A stretch of 64,000 nt of DNA, taken from positions 1 to 64,000 of IMG/VR virus record IMGVR_UViG_3300007511_000001; one strand, 5' to 3'. Each line of letters starts with the position of its first letter. Position 1 is the stretch's first letter. The stretch comes from a virus. Below are positions 30,991 to 39,169 of this stretch, one piece after another. The notes below the pieces were generated by a model. It saw nothing but the letters and a program-made list of their open reading frames with translations. It was not told where the DNA came from and did not search any database. A program made the position numbers and the translations under genes.

Positions 30991-31344
30991 ATGCTTAAAA
31001 AACTAGGCTTCGAATTACGCAAGGAAGCGCAATTCACCAAAACAGCAATAGCCTGGGGCGGTAGAGGTGAAGACATAGGAAAAGGGAAAGTTCAACTGTC
31101 TACAGGATATAGTAATCTTTTAGGTATTATACCTTTTCCATATGCAGGAGTCAGGTTTGGGAGTAGGAATAAACCAGGCGCTTCATTATTATTACCGGGC
31201 ATCATAGGCATTGATACGGGAGCCCGGGATTCTTACAAGACAAGGTCCAATTTGAAAGGTCTAACGGATCTTATAGTAGAAGCAGTAGAAAACAAACGCG
31301 GAACAGCAGTCAATCGTGGCAAAAAAGATAAATTTAATGTTTAA
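30991..31344 (+). CDS. LGF-tagged protein (117 aa)
   Basis: MLKKLGFELRKEAQFTKTAIAWGG holds the tag and two K-x-A sites. The body is glycine-rich and beta-like (SNLLGIIPFPYAGVRFGS). Function unknown. Confidence 0.65.
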   Translation: MLKKLGFELRKEAQFTKTAIAWGGRGEDIGKGKVQLSTGYSNLLGIIPFPYAGVRFGSRNKPGASLLLPGIIGIDTGARDSYKTRSNLKGLTDLIVEAVENKRGTAVNRGKKDKFNV

Positions 31345-31939
31345 ACAAGCAGTCTCCATATCAGCTCTTAGAAAAGCAGACAAAGCTTTACCAGTATTAA
31401 GGGCTGGATTTGATGTTAAAAATCCTACTGCTGCCTTATTTGGGGCAAAAACCCAGATTAATGTTTTTAGAAAACCTAAATCACATTTTACGGCTATGGC
31501 AGACACCAAAGCTACGAAAGGTATAATTGCTCCTAACATTGTTGGAAATATAATGGCTAAAGGAGACGTAGTTAAACATTTTAAAGAAGTAATGCCTGGT
31601 TTTAAAGTAAAGTCGATGAATCCTGTAAATAGAGAAGCTACGAACAGGATCGCCAGGCTACATGAGGGGATGGAATTAAGAGTAGGAAAAAAACTAAAAA
31701 ATAAAGCTCCCAAAATGTTTCATGGCCATTTGTCACCAGAGGTGGTACTACGTGAAAGTAATATTATGGCTACGCTACCAAAAGAGCTAAAACAAACTAG
31801 ACAAACATTTGTAAAGCTAAGAGGAGCATCCGGGGAAATAAGAGCATTAAGGGATGTTATTCCTGATTTCAAATATGGTAAAGAAAGATTATCACGCCAT
31901 CAAATCAAGAACTTAACTAGAATAATGGAAAAACAATAA
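31337..31939 (+). CDS. Basic protein with HEGME and GHLSPEV blocks (200 aa)
   Basis: I place the start at ATG 31337 (MFKQAVSISALRK), overlapping the previous gene; a GTG seven codons earlier is the alternative. The centre carries NRIARLHEGMELRVG and GHLSPEVVLRESNIMATLP, which look like a conserved domain; the end is GKERLSRHQIKNL. A His-Glu pair could bind metal, but no HExxH is present. Family not identified. Confidence 0.6.
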   Translation: MFKQAVSISALRKADKALPVLRAGFDVKNPTAALFGAKTQINVFRKPKSHFTAMADTKATKGIIAPNIVGNIMAKGDVVKHFKEVMPGFKVKSMNPVNREATNRIARLHEGMELRVGKKLKNKAPKMFHGHLSPEVVLRESNIMATLPKELKQTRQTFVKLRGASGEIRALRDVIPDFKYGKERLSRHQIKNLTRIMEKQ

Positions 31940-31977
31940 AACAACGCGATAAAAACAAGCAATTCAAGCCTCCTACA

Positions 31978-32118
31978 ATGGATGAGCTCAAAAAGGCATG
32001 GAAACGGAACGGACGCGGGAAAAGAATCAATCACAAGCGTGACAAGCTTCGCCTCAAGCATGAAAAAGAAGAAGCGATAGAATATTATAATTTAAAAAAT
32101 ATTTTAAATAAAGACTAA
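31978..32118 (+). CDS. Very basic 46-aa peptide
   Basis: MDELKKAWKRNGRGKRINHK, more than a third Lys/Arg in the first 30 residues. No ribosome site is obvious. DNA binding plausible. Confidence 0.45.
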   Translation: MDELKKAWKRNGRGKRINHKRDKLRLKHEKEEAIEYYNLKNILNKD

Positions 32119-32150
32119 GGTATAAATTAATTTACAAGGGAATTAATTAA

Positions 32151-32417
32151 TTGCACAAACAAGCGTCTCTGCCCAGCTCTCTTAACAGGTTGTCTTTAAA
32201 GCACTTAACAACACACAAGGCTTTAAAGCGCCTTGCTAATATGAACGAATACCAAAGCGCTAGGTTCAGAGCACATTTCAAAGGCAAAGATGCAGCTACA
32301 CATATTGCTGCTGCAAGGAATCTTAAACGCAACAACAGTAAAGCAGACCCAACTTACTTCTACAGAGAAGCGGCCAAACTGATCAATCAGGGTAAAAAGA
32401 TAAAAAGGATAACATGA
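32151..32417 (+). CDS. Basic protein, TTG start (88 aa)
   Basis: TTG start with AAGGGA upstream. HKQASLPSSLNRLSLKHL resembles the start of the 28075 protein. Ends KLINQGKKIKRIT, overlapping the next start by 4 nt. Confidence 0.55.
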   Translation: MHKQASLPSSLNRLSLKHLTTHKALKRLANMNEYQSARFRAHFKGKDAATHIAAARNLKRNNSKADPTYFYREAAKLINQGKKIKRIT

Positions 32418-32686
32418 AACTAACAACACCAAAAACATTTAAAAGGTTTTCTGATCTTTTAAAAGGCGGGGATAAAAAGGTTTTAAAAGAATCTTATCGC
32501 GAAGCTATTAAAAAAGATGTTAGTTCTGAAACTTTGCTTAAAGGTTATAAGGCCAAGAAAGAAGCTAGAACTGTCGCCGCTGCGCGGGCTATAACGGTCG
32601 GAGTTCCCACAACTGCCGCAACTGTTGGTGGAATACATTTATACGACAAGCACCACGAGAAGAAATTACGTGACTTAGGATTTTAA
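32414..32686 (+). CDS. Small membrane protein ending in LRDLGF (90 aa)
   Basis: Basic N-terminal 55 residues, a hydrophobic segment (AITVGVPTTAATVGGIHLY), and the end HHEKKLRDLGF, the tag motif at the extreme C-terminus. Confidence 0.6.
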   Translation: MKLTTPKTFKRFSDLLKGGDKKVLKESYREAIKKDVSSETLLKGYKAKKEARTVAAARAITVGVPTTAATVGGIHLYDKHHEKKLRDLGF

Positions 32687-32689
32687 ACA

Positions 32690-33204
32690 ATGCCTATACA
32701 CCCTGTAGCAAGTATGTCAATCGGAGCAGGTCTTGGTCTTGGTTTAACCGGGGTAGGCACAGGTATAAAGTGGTCTACGTATAAGGAAAAAACAAAAAAT
32801 CCAACCTTTAAAGACTTTTTTAAGAAAAATAAAGCGCATATCATAGGCTCGGCTGCTATAAATTCTACTCTCGGCGCTAGCCTTTTTATACCATCTAGTT
32901 CTACCCGATATCGGGCAAATTATAAGTATGAAAGAGCCTATACTAACAACTACAGTAGACCAACAACTTCTTTCAGTGATCACATGAAAGACATAGGCGG
33001 CGTTAATATAAAAACTAAGGCGGACGCTAAAAGGGCGTATATAGACGCAGCTAAAAAATATCATCCGGATATTAACAAAGATCCAAATGCAACAAAGAAA
33101 ATGCAAAAAATAAATGATGCTTGGAAAAAGCACAAGAGCATCCGGAGTTTAGCAAGCTTGCTTTTTTATTTAATAATAACCTTAAAACTTTAGGATTCAA
33201 ATAA
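32690..33204 (+). CDS. J-domain (DnaJ-like) membrane protein, frameshifted
   Basis: Residues 8-30 are a Gly-rich hydrophobic segment. A J-domain stands at about 110-155 with the HPD signature at His125-Pro126-Asp127 in AKKYHPDINKDPNATKKMQKINDAW. J-domains stimulate Hsp70 (DnaK). The annotated frame leaves at 33193 with an unlikely hydrophobic end. A shift to the -1 frame at the A5 run (33125-33129) gives AQEHPEFSKLAFLFNNNLKTLGFK and a stop overlapping the next ATG (TAATG). The shifted version fits both the J-domain helix and the LGF end better. Confidence 0.7.
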
Positions 33205-33887
33205 TGTGGGCTCCAGTAAAATCTAAAACGCCAGAAGAGCATTATTCCCTGAAGGGGTACGGCAAAGAAACTGTCAATAGAGCCCTAGCCGCGGGTGCAG
33301 GAGCTCTAGCAGGAGGCTTGCCGATAGGGTTAGCTGCTAGAGTAATAACCAGTAAAATGAAGAATCCAGGACTTCGGGTAGCTTATACGACACTGGGAGC
33401 TACCATTGCAGGCGCTGCTGCGGGATTAGGAATAGCGGAATACAAGGCTACTAAAAAAGGTAATGAGGCCTCCAATTCCAAACCCTATACAAAAACTACC
33501 CATGCTTTAAGAGCTGCTGGAACCTTAGCAGCTGGTACCCCGGGTGCTTTACTAACAAAACATTATTTAAAACATAGACCCAAGACCTTCAAACCATTTT
33601 TACTTTCTTCAGCTGCTACTTTAGCTCCGGCCTTAGCCGCGGACTACTATATAAGAAAACACGCTGCTTACTTTAATTCACAAAATATAGCAGCGCTTAA
33701 AGGCAGTAGAATATTTAAAGGGTTTGAAAAGATTCCGCATACAACAAAAGATCCAAATTTAATAAGGTCGCGATCCCGCGCCGCTTCGGCTGGAAAATTT
33801 ACTAATTTATATTCTACACGTAAATTAACCGGAAATGCGCCGCTAGGGGTAGAGGCTTTGAACTTGACAGCTATATTTAAGAAATAA
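33204..33887 (+). CDS. Gly/Ala-rich multi-segment membrane protein (227 aa)
   Basis: Hydrophobic hairpins at about 26-45, 60-78, 105-122 and 130-150 (AAGAGALAGGLPIGLAARV; GATIAGAAAGLGIAEY). Basic C-terminal 75 residues (RSRSRAASAGKF). Suited to membrane insertion during ejection. Confidence 0.65.
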   Translation: MWAPVKSKTPEEHYSLKGYGKETVNRALAAGAGALAGGLPIGLAARVITSKMKNPGLRVAYTTLGATIAGAAAGLGIAEYKATKKGNEASNSKPYTKTTHALRAAGTLAAGTPGALLTKHYLKHRPKTFKPFLLSSAATLAPALAADYYIRKHAAYFNSQNIAALKGSRIFKGFEKIPHTTKDPNLIRSRSRAASAGKFTNLYSTRKLTGNAPLGVEALNLTAIFKK

Positions 33888-33898
33888 TAGGACAAAAT

Positions 33899-34303
33899 AT
33901 GTTAAAAGAACTAGGATTTGAAAAGACGGCTCGATTACAAATGAGTGATATAGAGCGTAATATTGGTACTTACTTTTCGGATAAGCAAGAGCCTCTTGTG
34001 CGCAGACTAATACAAGAGCAGCGCGACAAACGAGTTGCTTTGAAACACCCGGTAGCCACGGGTATAGCTACACTTGGTATTGCTCCTGCTGTTGCAAAGT
34101 CAAAGGCAGTAAATGAAGTAACCAGAAAGCTTTTGAGAAATGACGTAGTGCTCAGGAATTATTATGGAAAAAGAAAAGAGACTAGACGAAATAGGGAACT
34201 AGAATTATATCGTCTACGAACAGAGCGAGACAGGGCAAATCAATATAGACATGCCGCCTCACAGCTGGGCCAGGCATATGTGGCAGGTAAATTATGGCAT
34301 TAG
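33899..34303 (+). CDS. LGF-tagged basic protein (134 aa)
   Basis: MLKELGFEKTARLQMSD is one of the cleanest tags. Long basic helix at the C-terminus (ETRRNRELELYRLRTERDR), one short hydrophobic stretch (GIATLGIAPAVAK). Confidence 0.7.
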   Translation: MLKELGFEKTARLQMSDIERNIGTYFSDKQEPLVRRLIQEQRDKRVALKHPVATGIATLGIAPAVAKSKAVNEVTRKLLRNDVVLRNYYGKRKETRRNRELELYRLRTERDRANQYRHAASQLGQAYVAGKLWH

Positions 34304-34314
34304 AATACCGATAG

Positions 34315-34821
34315 ATGAGTACTATGCCAACTAAAGATTTGTTAGACAAACTAGAAGATATTTTGAAGGTTGTTGGTAAGTTACACGAAGGACAACAGGC
34401 ACACTCTGCCCAGTTGGCCTCAAACGAAGCCGCTATCCAGGCTACTTCTCAAAAGGTGGAAGCAACTAAAAAAGAACTAAAAGAAGTTGTAGAGAATAAA
34501 ACCGGGATATTGGAAGGAAAGCTCGAAACAACTAACGAGCGAGTAGAGTTATATAAGAATGACGGGCGTAATAAAGTTAAAGGTCTCTGGGCTCTTTTAA
34601 TTATTATATTATCTACAATTGGTACTTTATGGGCGTACTCGCTGAGTACAAGCGATCACACACATAATAATACCGCGGTATTGGCAGGTATTCAAGCTAC
34701 GATTGATTCAGAACACGAAGCCATTAGAAATGAAATTGGCATAGGCACCAAACTAGACACTCTTATTAGTTTAACCAGGGAAAATCCAAATGTCACAGAT
34801 GAAGACTTGTCTACTGATTGA
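34315..34821 (+). CDS. Coiled-coil protein with one membrane segment (168 aa)
   Basis: Residues 8-85 form a coiled coil, 90-110 a membrane helix (LWALLIIILSTIGTLWAYSL), 111-168 a polar outer part. No tag. Start could also be ATG 34324. The layout fits a holin-like, spanin-like or ejection protein; none is favoured. Overlaps the next gene by 32 nt. Confidence 0.65.
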   Translation: MSTMPTKDLLDKLEDILKVVGKLHEGQQAHSAQLASNEAAIQATSQKVEATKKELKEVVENKTGILEGKLETTNERVELYKNDGRNKVKGLWALLIIILSTIGTLWAYSLSTSDHTHNNTAVLAGIQATIDSEHEAIRNEIGIGTKLDTLISLTRENPNVTDEDLSTD

Positions 34822-35386
34822 AATCGTTGACTTTACAAAGTTATGCGAGGAGAATATAGACAACGCCAGACATGCACAGGAGTTTTTATTTGGGGAAGAA
34901 GAAGGTTTGGTAGTTTCTATGTGCGTCGATAAAAGCGTACCTTCAACTGCTCCCGGGAATGCGCACTTGTACTTATTTGATAAGCCATTATGTGCGGTAC
35001 ATTGTGCCATAGATTTATTGTCAGATATTCGCAAGCACAATGCTAAAGATATCAACAAAGAATTTTTAGTGCATATAGCGCTTACGTATGGCGAGGTTTT
35101 TGAAGCTTCTGAAGGGGTCTGGACAGGCGCTTGTATAGATAACGCTTTTTCTATTATGAAAGATGCTTTACCAAATTATATTTTAGTAGATCATATGGTT
35201 TATTTGAATCTTAAGAACCAACCAATAGATTTTAGACTTGTTACGCCTGATAATGGCGCACCACAAGAGTACCCAGACGCTATTTACAGTATACGGACAA
35301 ATGAGGTCATAAATGGAAGACTATCCCGCCGAATAGATGAGCTCGGCATAAAAATTAATTCCCTTAGCGAAAAGATTAATATATAA
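34790..35386 (+). CDS. Degenerate class III nucleotidyl cyclase-fold protein (198 aa)
   Basis: CLLIEIVDFTKL (Glu11 where catalytic Asp is usual), GNAHLYLFDKPLCAV (Gly56-Asn57 where GD is usual), and VHIALTYGEVFEASEGVWTG followed by IDNAFSIMKDALPNYILVD match the order of class III adenylate/guanylate cyclases. Both metal-binding Asp and the late Asn/Arg pair are replaced (Glu, Asn, Asp, Ser), so cyclase activity is unlikely. A nucleotide-binding or decoy role is open. The C-terminus adds a short coiled coil (RRIDELGIKINSLSEKI). Start could be ATG 34799. Confidence 0.65.
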   Translation: MSQMKTCLLIEIVDFTKLCEENIDNARHAQEFLFGEEEGLVVSMCVDKSVPSTAPGNAHLYLFDKPLCAVHCAIDLLSDIRKHNAKDINKEFLVHIALTYGEVFEASEGVWTGACIDNAFSIMKDALPNYILVDHMVYLNLKNQPIDFRLVTPDNGAPQEYPDAIYSIRTNEVINGRLSRRIDELGIKINSLSEKINI

Positions 35387-35853
35387 TGAGCAGTGACAAC
35401 ACTATGGACTATTTGAAAGACCTGCAGAGACTAGATGAGTTAACCAAGCATATCGATGAGTTAACAACCAAGGTTGATCGTGGACCAGACGGCTGGATTT
35501 ATTATAAAGATGTTAATGGAAATGAAGATGGTACACGTAGCCGCACTCTTTTTCTTGACCCCCTATTTAAGGTTAGGGTTATGCTGATAGAAGGTAAAAA
35601 AGGATTTGTATCTAATTTCCATGATTATAGAGATTCCAGGGCTATAGGTATACTATTTGAAGGTATACAAAGAATAGAGTATTTACAGGAAGATCGTGAA
35701 GGTGAGGTTTACAGATCTCCGTCGTATGTGTACTTGAGCCCGGGGGTATCGCATAGAAATATTGTAGAAGAAGATATGAGGGGTGTAGTGGTTACTATGC
35801 CAGCTATACTTGGTTACCACGCTGACCCAAAACCGCCTCAACAAGAAAATTAA
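35386..35853 (+). CDS. Cupin-like protein with N-terminal coiled coil (155 aa)
   Basis: Residues 8-35 are a short coil (LQRLDELTKHIDELTTKV), similar in style to the end of the cyclase-fold protein. Residues 60-145 look like a cupin barrel: RVMLIEGKKGFVSNFHDY, GILFEGIQRIEYL, SYVYLSPGVSHRNIVEED. Cupins bind metals or small molecules; the ligand is unknown. TAATG coupling links it to the cyclase-fold gene. Confidence 0.6.
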   Translation: MSSDNTMDYLKDLQRLDELTKHIDELTTKVDRGPDGWIYYKDVNGNEDGTRSRTLFLDPLFKVRVMLIEGKKGFVSNFHDYRDSRAIGILFEGIQRIEYLQEDREGEVYRSPSYVYLSPGVSHRNIVEEDMRGVVVTMPAILGYHADPKPPQQEN

Positions 35854-35864
35854 GGACGAGAACG

Positions 35865-36365
35865 ATGAGCAGATTTAAGACACCGCCCGTAGATATAAAT
35901 ACTGTTGACCTTTATCACATCAAGGGGAATATAGTATTTTATAGACCTAATGGCGTAGCTGGAAAAGCTATACTATTATTTGCAAAAAAATACAGCCACA
36001 CAGCTCTAATTCTGGACAAGGATCACGAGCTGGACGCCGAATGGAAGCGCGGAGTAACAATCAATGCTCCAGATTGGTCACGCAAGATTGACATGGTCAA
36101 GCTTCCGTTTGATAAGGTAGCGTATGACCTTACCTGGAAAAAGTACAAAGACGGCGGCTATGGCAAGCGCCAACTCTTTGGTATGGCATTCCGTAGGTGG
36201 CGTATTATTAGTACCAAGGGTGCGGTCTGCTCAGAGCTAATGGCCTTTTACCTGATGAATCATAGATGGATTAAAGAAAAGGGCATTAAACTTGACGAGA
36301 AGGATCCTAACTATTATACTCCATATATGGTTTACAAGTTAGCAAGAAAAATGAGAGATGCTTAA
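35865..36365 (+). CDS. Permuted papain-like hydrolase (YiiX/NlpC-P60 type), 166 aa
   Basis: GNIVFYRPNG, KKYSHTALILD (His45) and AVCSELMAFYL (Cys122) occur in the order His then Cys, as in circularly permuted papain-fold enzymes of the YiiX/NlpC-P60 superfamily. These hydrolyse peptide or amide bonds, in phages often of peptidoglycan. A role in wall crossing at entry is plausible. Confidence 0.65.
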   Translation: MSRFKTPPVDINTVDLYHIKGNIVFYRPNGVAGKAILLFAKKYSHTALILDKDHELDAEWKRGVTINAPDWSRKIDMVKLPFDKVAYDLTWKKYKDGGYGKRQLFGMAFRRWRIISTKGAVCSELMAFYLMNHRWIKEKGIKLDEKDPNYYTPYMVYKLARKMRDA

Positions 36366-36366
36366 A

Positions 36367-36594
36367 ATGAATACATTTTTAGAATTATCGGAAACAAATC
36401 CGACCAAGGAACAGCTAAAGAAAAATGCTGCTCAATACCACGATACCTATCCAGAAGCTAGTCACGGGTTTGCTCACTTGACAACCTTTGATTTAATGGA
36501 TGAAGCTGACCGCGATCACATGAGACTCGCGGCTAACAGGAAAGCTTCGGCTGGTCCAATAAGAAATCTAAAGGAGATCTTTAGAAATGGCTAA
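36367..36594 (+). CDS. MNTFLEL-tagged 75-aa protein
   Basis: Start at ATG 36367 matches the tag family better than the ATG 9 nt earlier. MNTFLELSETNPTKEQ leads to LKKNAAQYH; body acidic-His mixed, overlapping the next gene by 8 nt. Confidence 0.6.
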   Translation: MNTFLELSETNPTKEQLKKNAAQYHDTYPEASHGFAHLTTFDLMDEADRDHMRLAANRKASAGPIRNLKEIFRNG

Positions 36595-36898
36595 CACATA
36601 TTGGGAGTTAATGACCAAGGAAGCCGCTCCTGTCGGTCACCCCTTTTCCAAGACCTTTAGCGAAGAAGCTCGTGGAGCTTTCGGAAAAGCTACCACTACA
36701 GCAAAGCCGGGGGTACATCCATTTAGAGCAGCTGTTCCAAATCCAAATCTAAGTGATTTGTTCGGAAAAGCAAAACCGCGAAAATGGAAAGGTAAGCTAG
36801 GACTTGCAGGCCTCGGTTTGGGTATTGGAGCAGGCTTAATTGGCTTAAATAGTTATGCAAAGGGACAGCGTGAAGACTATAATAAGAGAGTTTTCTGA
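36587..36898 (+). CDS. TYWELMTK-tagged membrane protein (103 aa)
   Basis: MANTYWELMTKEAAPVG tag, Pro/Lys-rich middle, then one Gly-rich membrane segment (LGLAGLGLGIGAGLIGLNSY). Confidence 0.7.
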   Translation: MANTYWELMTKEAAPVGHPFSKTFSEEARGAFGKATTTAKPGVHPFRAAVPNPNLSDLFGKAKPRKWKGKLGLAGLGLGIGAGLIGLNSYAKGQREDYNKRVF

Positions 36899-37238
36899 TT
36901 CCAAACAAACGCTTACTAAGTTAGGATTCTTGGGTATGCCTAATCCTATCTTTGGTAATTCTCGTTATCAGGTTAAGAGTCATCTTGACCTGATAACAGA
37001 ATTTAAAACCCAAAGACGCATGGCAATGGATGATGGTAGATTCAGGGATGTTGGAAAAATAGACAAAAACATAGCCAAGACTCGTAAGAAATATGTGCGT
37101 AAATTAGAAGGCTGGAGACGAAGTAAGAGGCTAATGAAAAGTTGGGCCCCATGGACTGCTGGTATTGAAGCACCAATGGCTGTTCATGAAATAGGTAAAG
37201 CTATGAAAGCATCTAGATTAGGAGCAATAAGGTTATGA
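36855..37238 (+). CDS. Basic protein with internal LTKLGF (127 aa)
   Basis: Overlaps the previous gene by 44 nt. LTKLGFLGMP occurs at about residue 20, so a tag with a prefix. Body strongly basic (KKYVRKLEGWRRSKRLMK). Confidence 0.6.
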   Translation: MQRDSVKTIIREFSDSKQTLTKLGFLGMPNPIFGNSRYQVKSHLDLITEFKTQRRMAMDDGRFRDVGKIDKNIAKTRKKYVRKLEGWRRSKRLMKSWAPWTAGIEAPMAVHEIGKAMKASRLGAIRL

Positions 37239-37558
37239 TATATTATCAACCACAAGTAGTGCAAGAATATCAAAGAGCACTGCCGCCTCATTACGAGACA
37301 GTATTATCTAAATTGGCTTCTAACCCGGTACTAATGACTCTTTTAGGAGCATTAATTGGGCAGTACAAAATGGATAGGCACCCCGTAAAAGGCGGCATGG
37401 CCGGTCTAGCTACAAGTCTTTTCTGGAATATAATAAAAAAGAAACAAGAGTCACAACCAGAGCAAGTACCACCTCAACCTGTGATATATAATCCACAAGC
37501 GCAAATGCCCGTAAGTATTTTTCCACAACCGCCACAACATCGTAGGTACGGTAGATAA
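37235..37558 (+). CDS. Pro/Gln-tailed small protein (107 aa)
   Basis: ATGA coupled. One hydrophobic stretch (PVLMTLLGALIGQYK), a Gly/Ala stretch, and a Pro/Gln-rich C-terminus (PPQPVIYNPQAQMPVSIFPQ). Contains VLSKLASNP, a K-x-A site. Confidence 0.6.
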   Translation: MIYYQPQVVQEYQRALPPHYETVLSKLASNPVLMTLLGALIGQYKMDRHPVKGGMAGLATSLFWNIIKKKQESQPEQVPPQPVIYNPQAQMPVSIFPQPPQHRRYGR

Positions 37559-38280
37559 TGTTAAAGAAACTTGGATTTTCTAGCAAAGCAGGGTATATAA
37601 TTGGAGGAGCTGTAGGCGCTCCTGCACTTCTTAGTGGCTTTAATAAAGTTACTGGCGGTGGTAAAGAATTAACGAGGTATGTACAGAAAGCAGATCCAGA
37701 ATTCTCAACCTCTGCTTATGCACCGATAAATTATGTCAACAAGAAATATACAGAGAAACCTAAATCAGCTTTAATTGCTTCAGCTATTACTGGCGGTCTT
37801 TTGGGTTCTGCGCTGGATAAGCACATCAAAGCTACAGCTGCCGGCGAGGTTTTGGTAAATCCAAATACTATATTAAGAATTAGAAATAAGAAGATCACAA
37901 AGGATTACTTAAAACGTATAAATAAGCTTTCTGGGCCAAAAGGATATATGAGAGGAGTAGGAGCTCTAGCTACATTAGGAGTATTAGCTGGGGTAGGAAC
38001 TGGCATTGAAGACAAACCCAATAAAAAGAATTTAGCTTTAGCATCCGTAGGTGCGGGTACTGCAGTGGGCGGATTATATGCAGCCAACCTAAGAAAATCT
38101 CATACATTTAGTAAGCTTAAATTACGCCCTAGAGTATTGGCCTCAAAACTTAAATATCGCCCAGTGCTGGTCGGCGCTACAGCCGCGGCCGGTGCTCTAA
38201 TGCCTATATTGGGGCATAGTGTACCAAAACTAGAAAGAGCATTGAAGAGCAATGGAAAAAAAATTACTAATACCACATAA
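37558..38280 (+). CDS. LGF-tagged multi-segment membrane protein (240 aa)
   Basis: MLKKLGFSSKAGYIIGG tag, then at least four Gly/Ala hydrophobic segments (AGYIIGGAVGAPALLSG; ALIASAITGGLLGSAL; GVGALATLGVLAGVGTG; NLALASVGAGTAVGGLYAA), one more near the C-terminus, and basic loops. A candidate pore or ejection protein. Overlaps the next gene by 29 nt. Confidence 0.7.
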   Translation: MLKKLGFSSKAGYIIGGAVGAPALLSGFNKVTGGGKELTRYVQKADPEFSTSAYAPINYVNKKYTEKPKSALIASAITGGLLGSALDKHIKATAAGEVLVNPNTILRIRNKKITKDYLKRINKLSGPKGYMRGVGALATLGVLAGVGTGIEDKPNKKNLALASVGAGTAVGGLYAANLRKSHTFSKLKLRPRVLASKLKYRPVLVGATAAAGALMPILGHSVPKLERALKSNGKKITNTT

Positions 38281-39169
38281 GCGCTACATTCAAGTTTTGA
38301 TGGTTGGAGGTTTATCTTCTCAGGCCATAATCTATGATCTAAATCAAATGAACTTGCCTATACCCCACCCGGCAGGTTTAATCCAAAATTTATATAAAGA
38401 CTTGTATAATACCAACCCTGATCATTTTGATGAGGGGGACAAAGATAAGCCAGATATGAGCTGGCTAGAAAAACTGGGACTTGATTCTTTGTTCGCTTAT
38501 AAGTTTAATAAGGGGTGTAAAAAAATGGACCCGGGAATAAAGGGAGCTTTTAAGATCCTGGAAGATCCACTGATGCGCCGGGCTATTCAATCACTTGCGT
38601 TCGCGAAGGTTACGAACGAAGACATCGAACTTATCGTCAACGGTAAGTTTGACATAGGCTATGCCACTGAAGATTTTGAAGCCTTCCTCAAATACTTCTT
38701 CGATGTGCATGATTGGAACTACAACGAGCGTGTAGAATTTATCCAATTTGAGCAGTCTTCGGACAATAAACGTTTTTACAAGCTCGCCCTAGATGGCGAT
38801 AAACCCTACCTCATGTGGAAATTAGGTCTCTCCCCAAGCCGAAGTTTTGACGACATGTTAAGGGAAATGTTCAATGATTCGTTCTATAATTTTAAAGAAC
38901 GTTCACGACATGACCCAGAACTTGCCCAGAGGTGGGGCACCCTCGCCGTTAAACTATCTGACAAGCTAGATAAACTAGACAAGGACGATCTAGACAGGGA
39001 AGAACTTTTCCAGAATTTAGAATTTGATACTGATTCATTTGAAAATAGGGAACAAACTTTCCCAGGCGCCGAAGAAATAGAAGGAGCACCTACTTCGGAT
39101 GATTTAGAAATAGACGATAGTATTAGTATAGAAGATTTAATAGAACGAGGGCAGCTGCCGGATGAGTAA
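38252..39169 (+). CDS. Unknown acidic protein upstream of terminase (305 aa)
   Basis: Helical and acidic; the C-terminal 70 residues are very acidic (EEIEGAPTSDDLEIDDS). Its place two genes before the terminase large subunit and its acidic tail would suit a packaging or head-assembly factor. No small-terminase signature is visible. Codon use in 38600-38900 is G+C richer than neighbours. Confidence 0.6.
   Translation: MEKKLLIPHKRYIQVLMVGGLSSQAIIYDLNQMNLPIPHPAGLIQNLYKDLYNTNPDHFDEGDKDKPDMSWLEKLGLDSLFAYKFNKGCKKMDPGIKGAFKILEDPLMRRAIQSLAFAKVTNEDIELIVNGKFDIGYATEDFEAFLKYFFDVHDWNYNERVEFIQFEQSSDNKRFYKLALDGDKPYLMWKLGLSPSRSFDDMLREMFNDSFYNFKERSRHDPELAQRWGTLAVKLSDKLDKLDKDDLDREELFQNLEFDTDSFENREQTFPGAEEIEGAPTSDDLEIDDSISIEDLIERGQLPDE

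Noticed and set aside
38252-39169. Small terminase subunit
   Set aside because: Next to terL, but too long and without a recognisable N-terminal DNA-binding helix-turn-helix.
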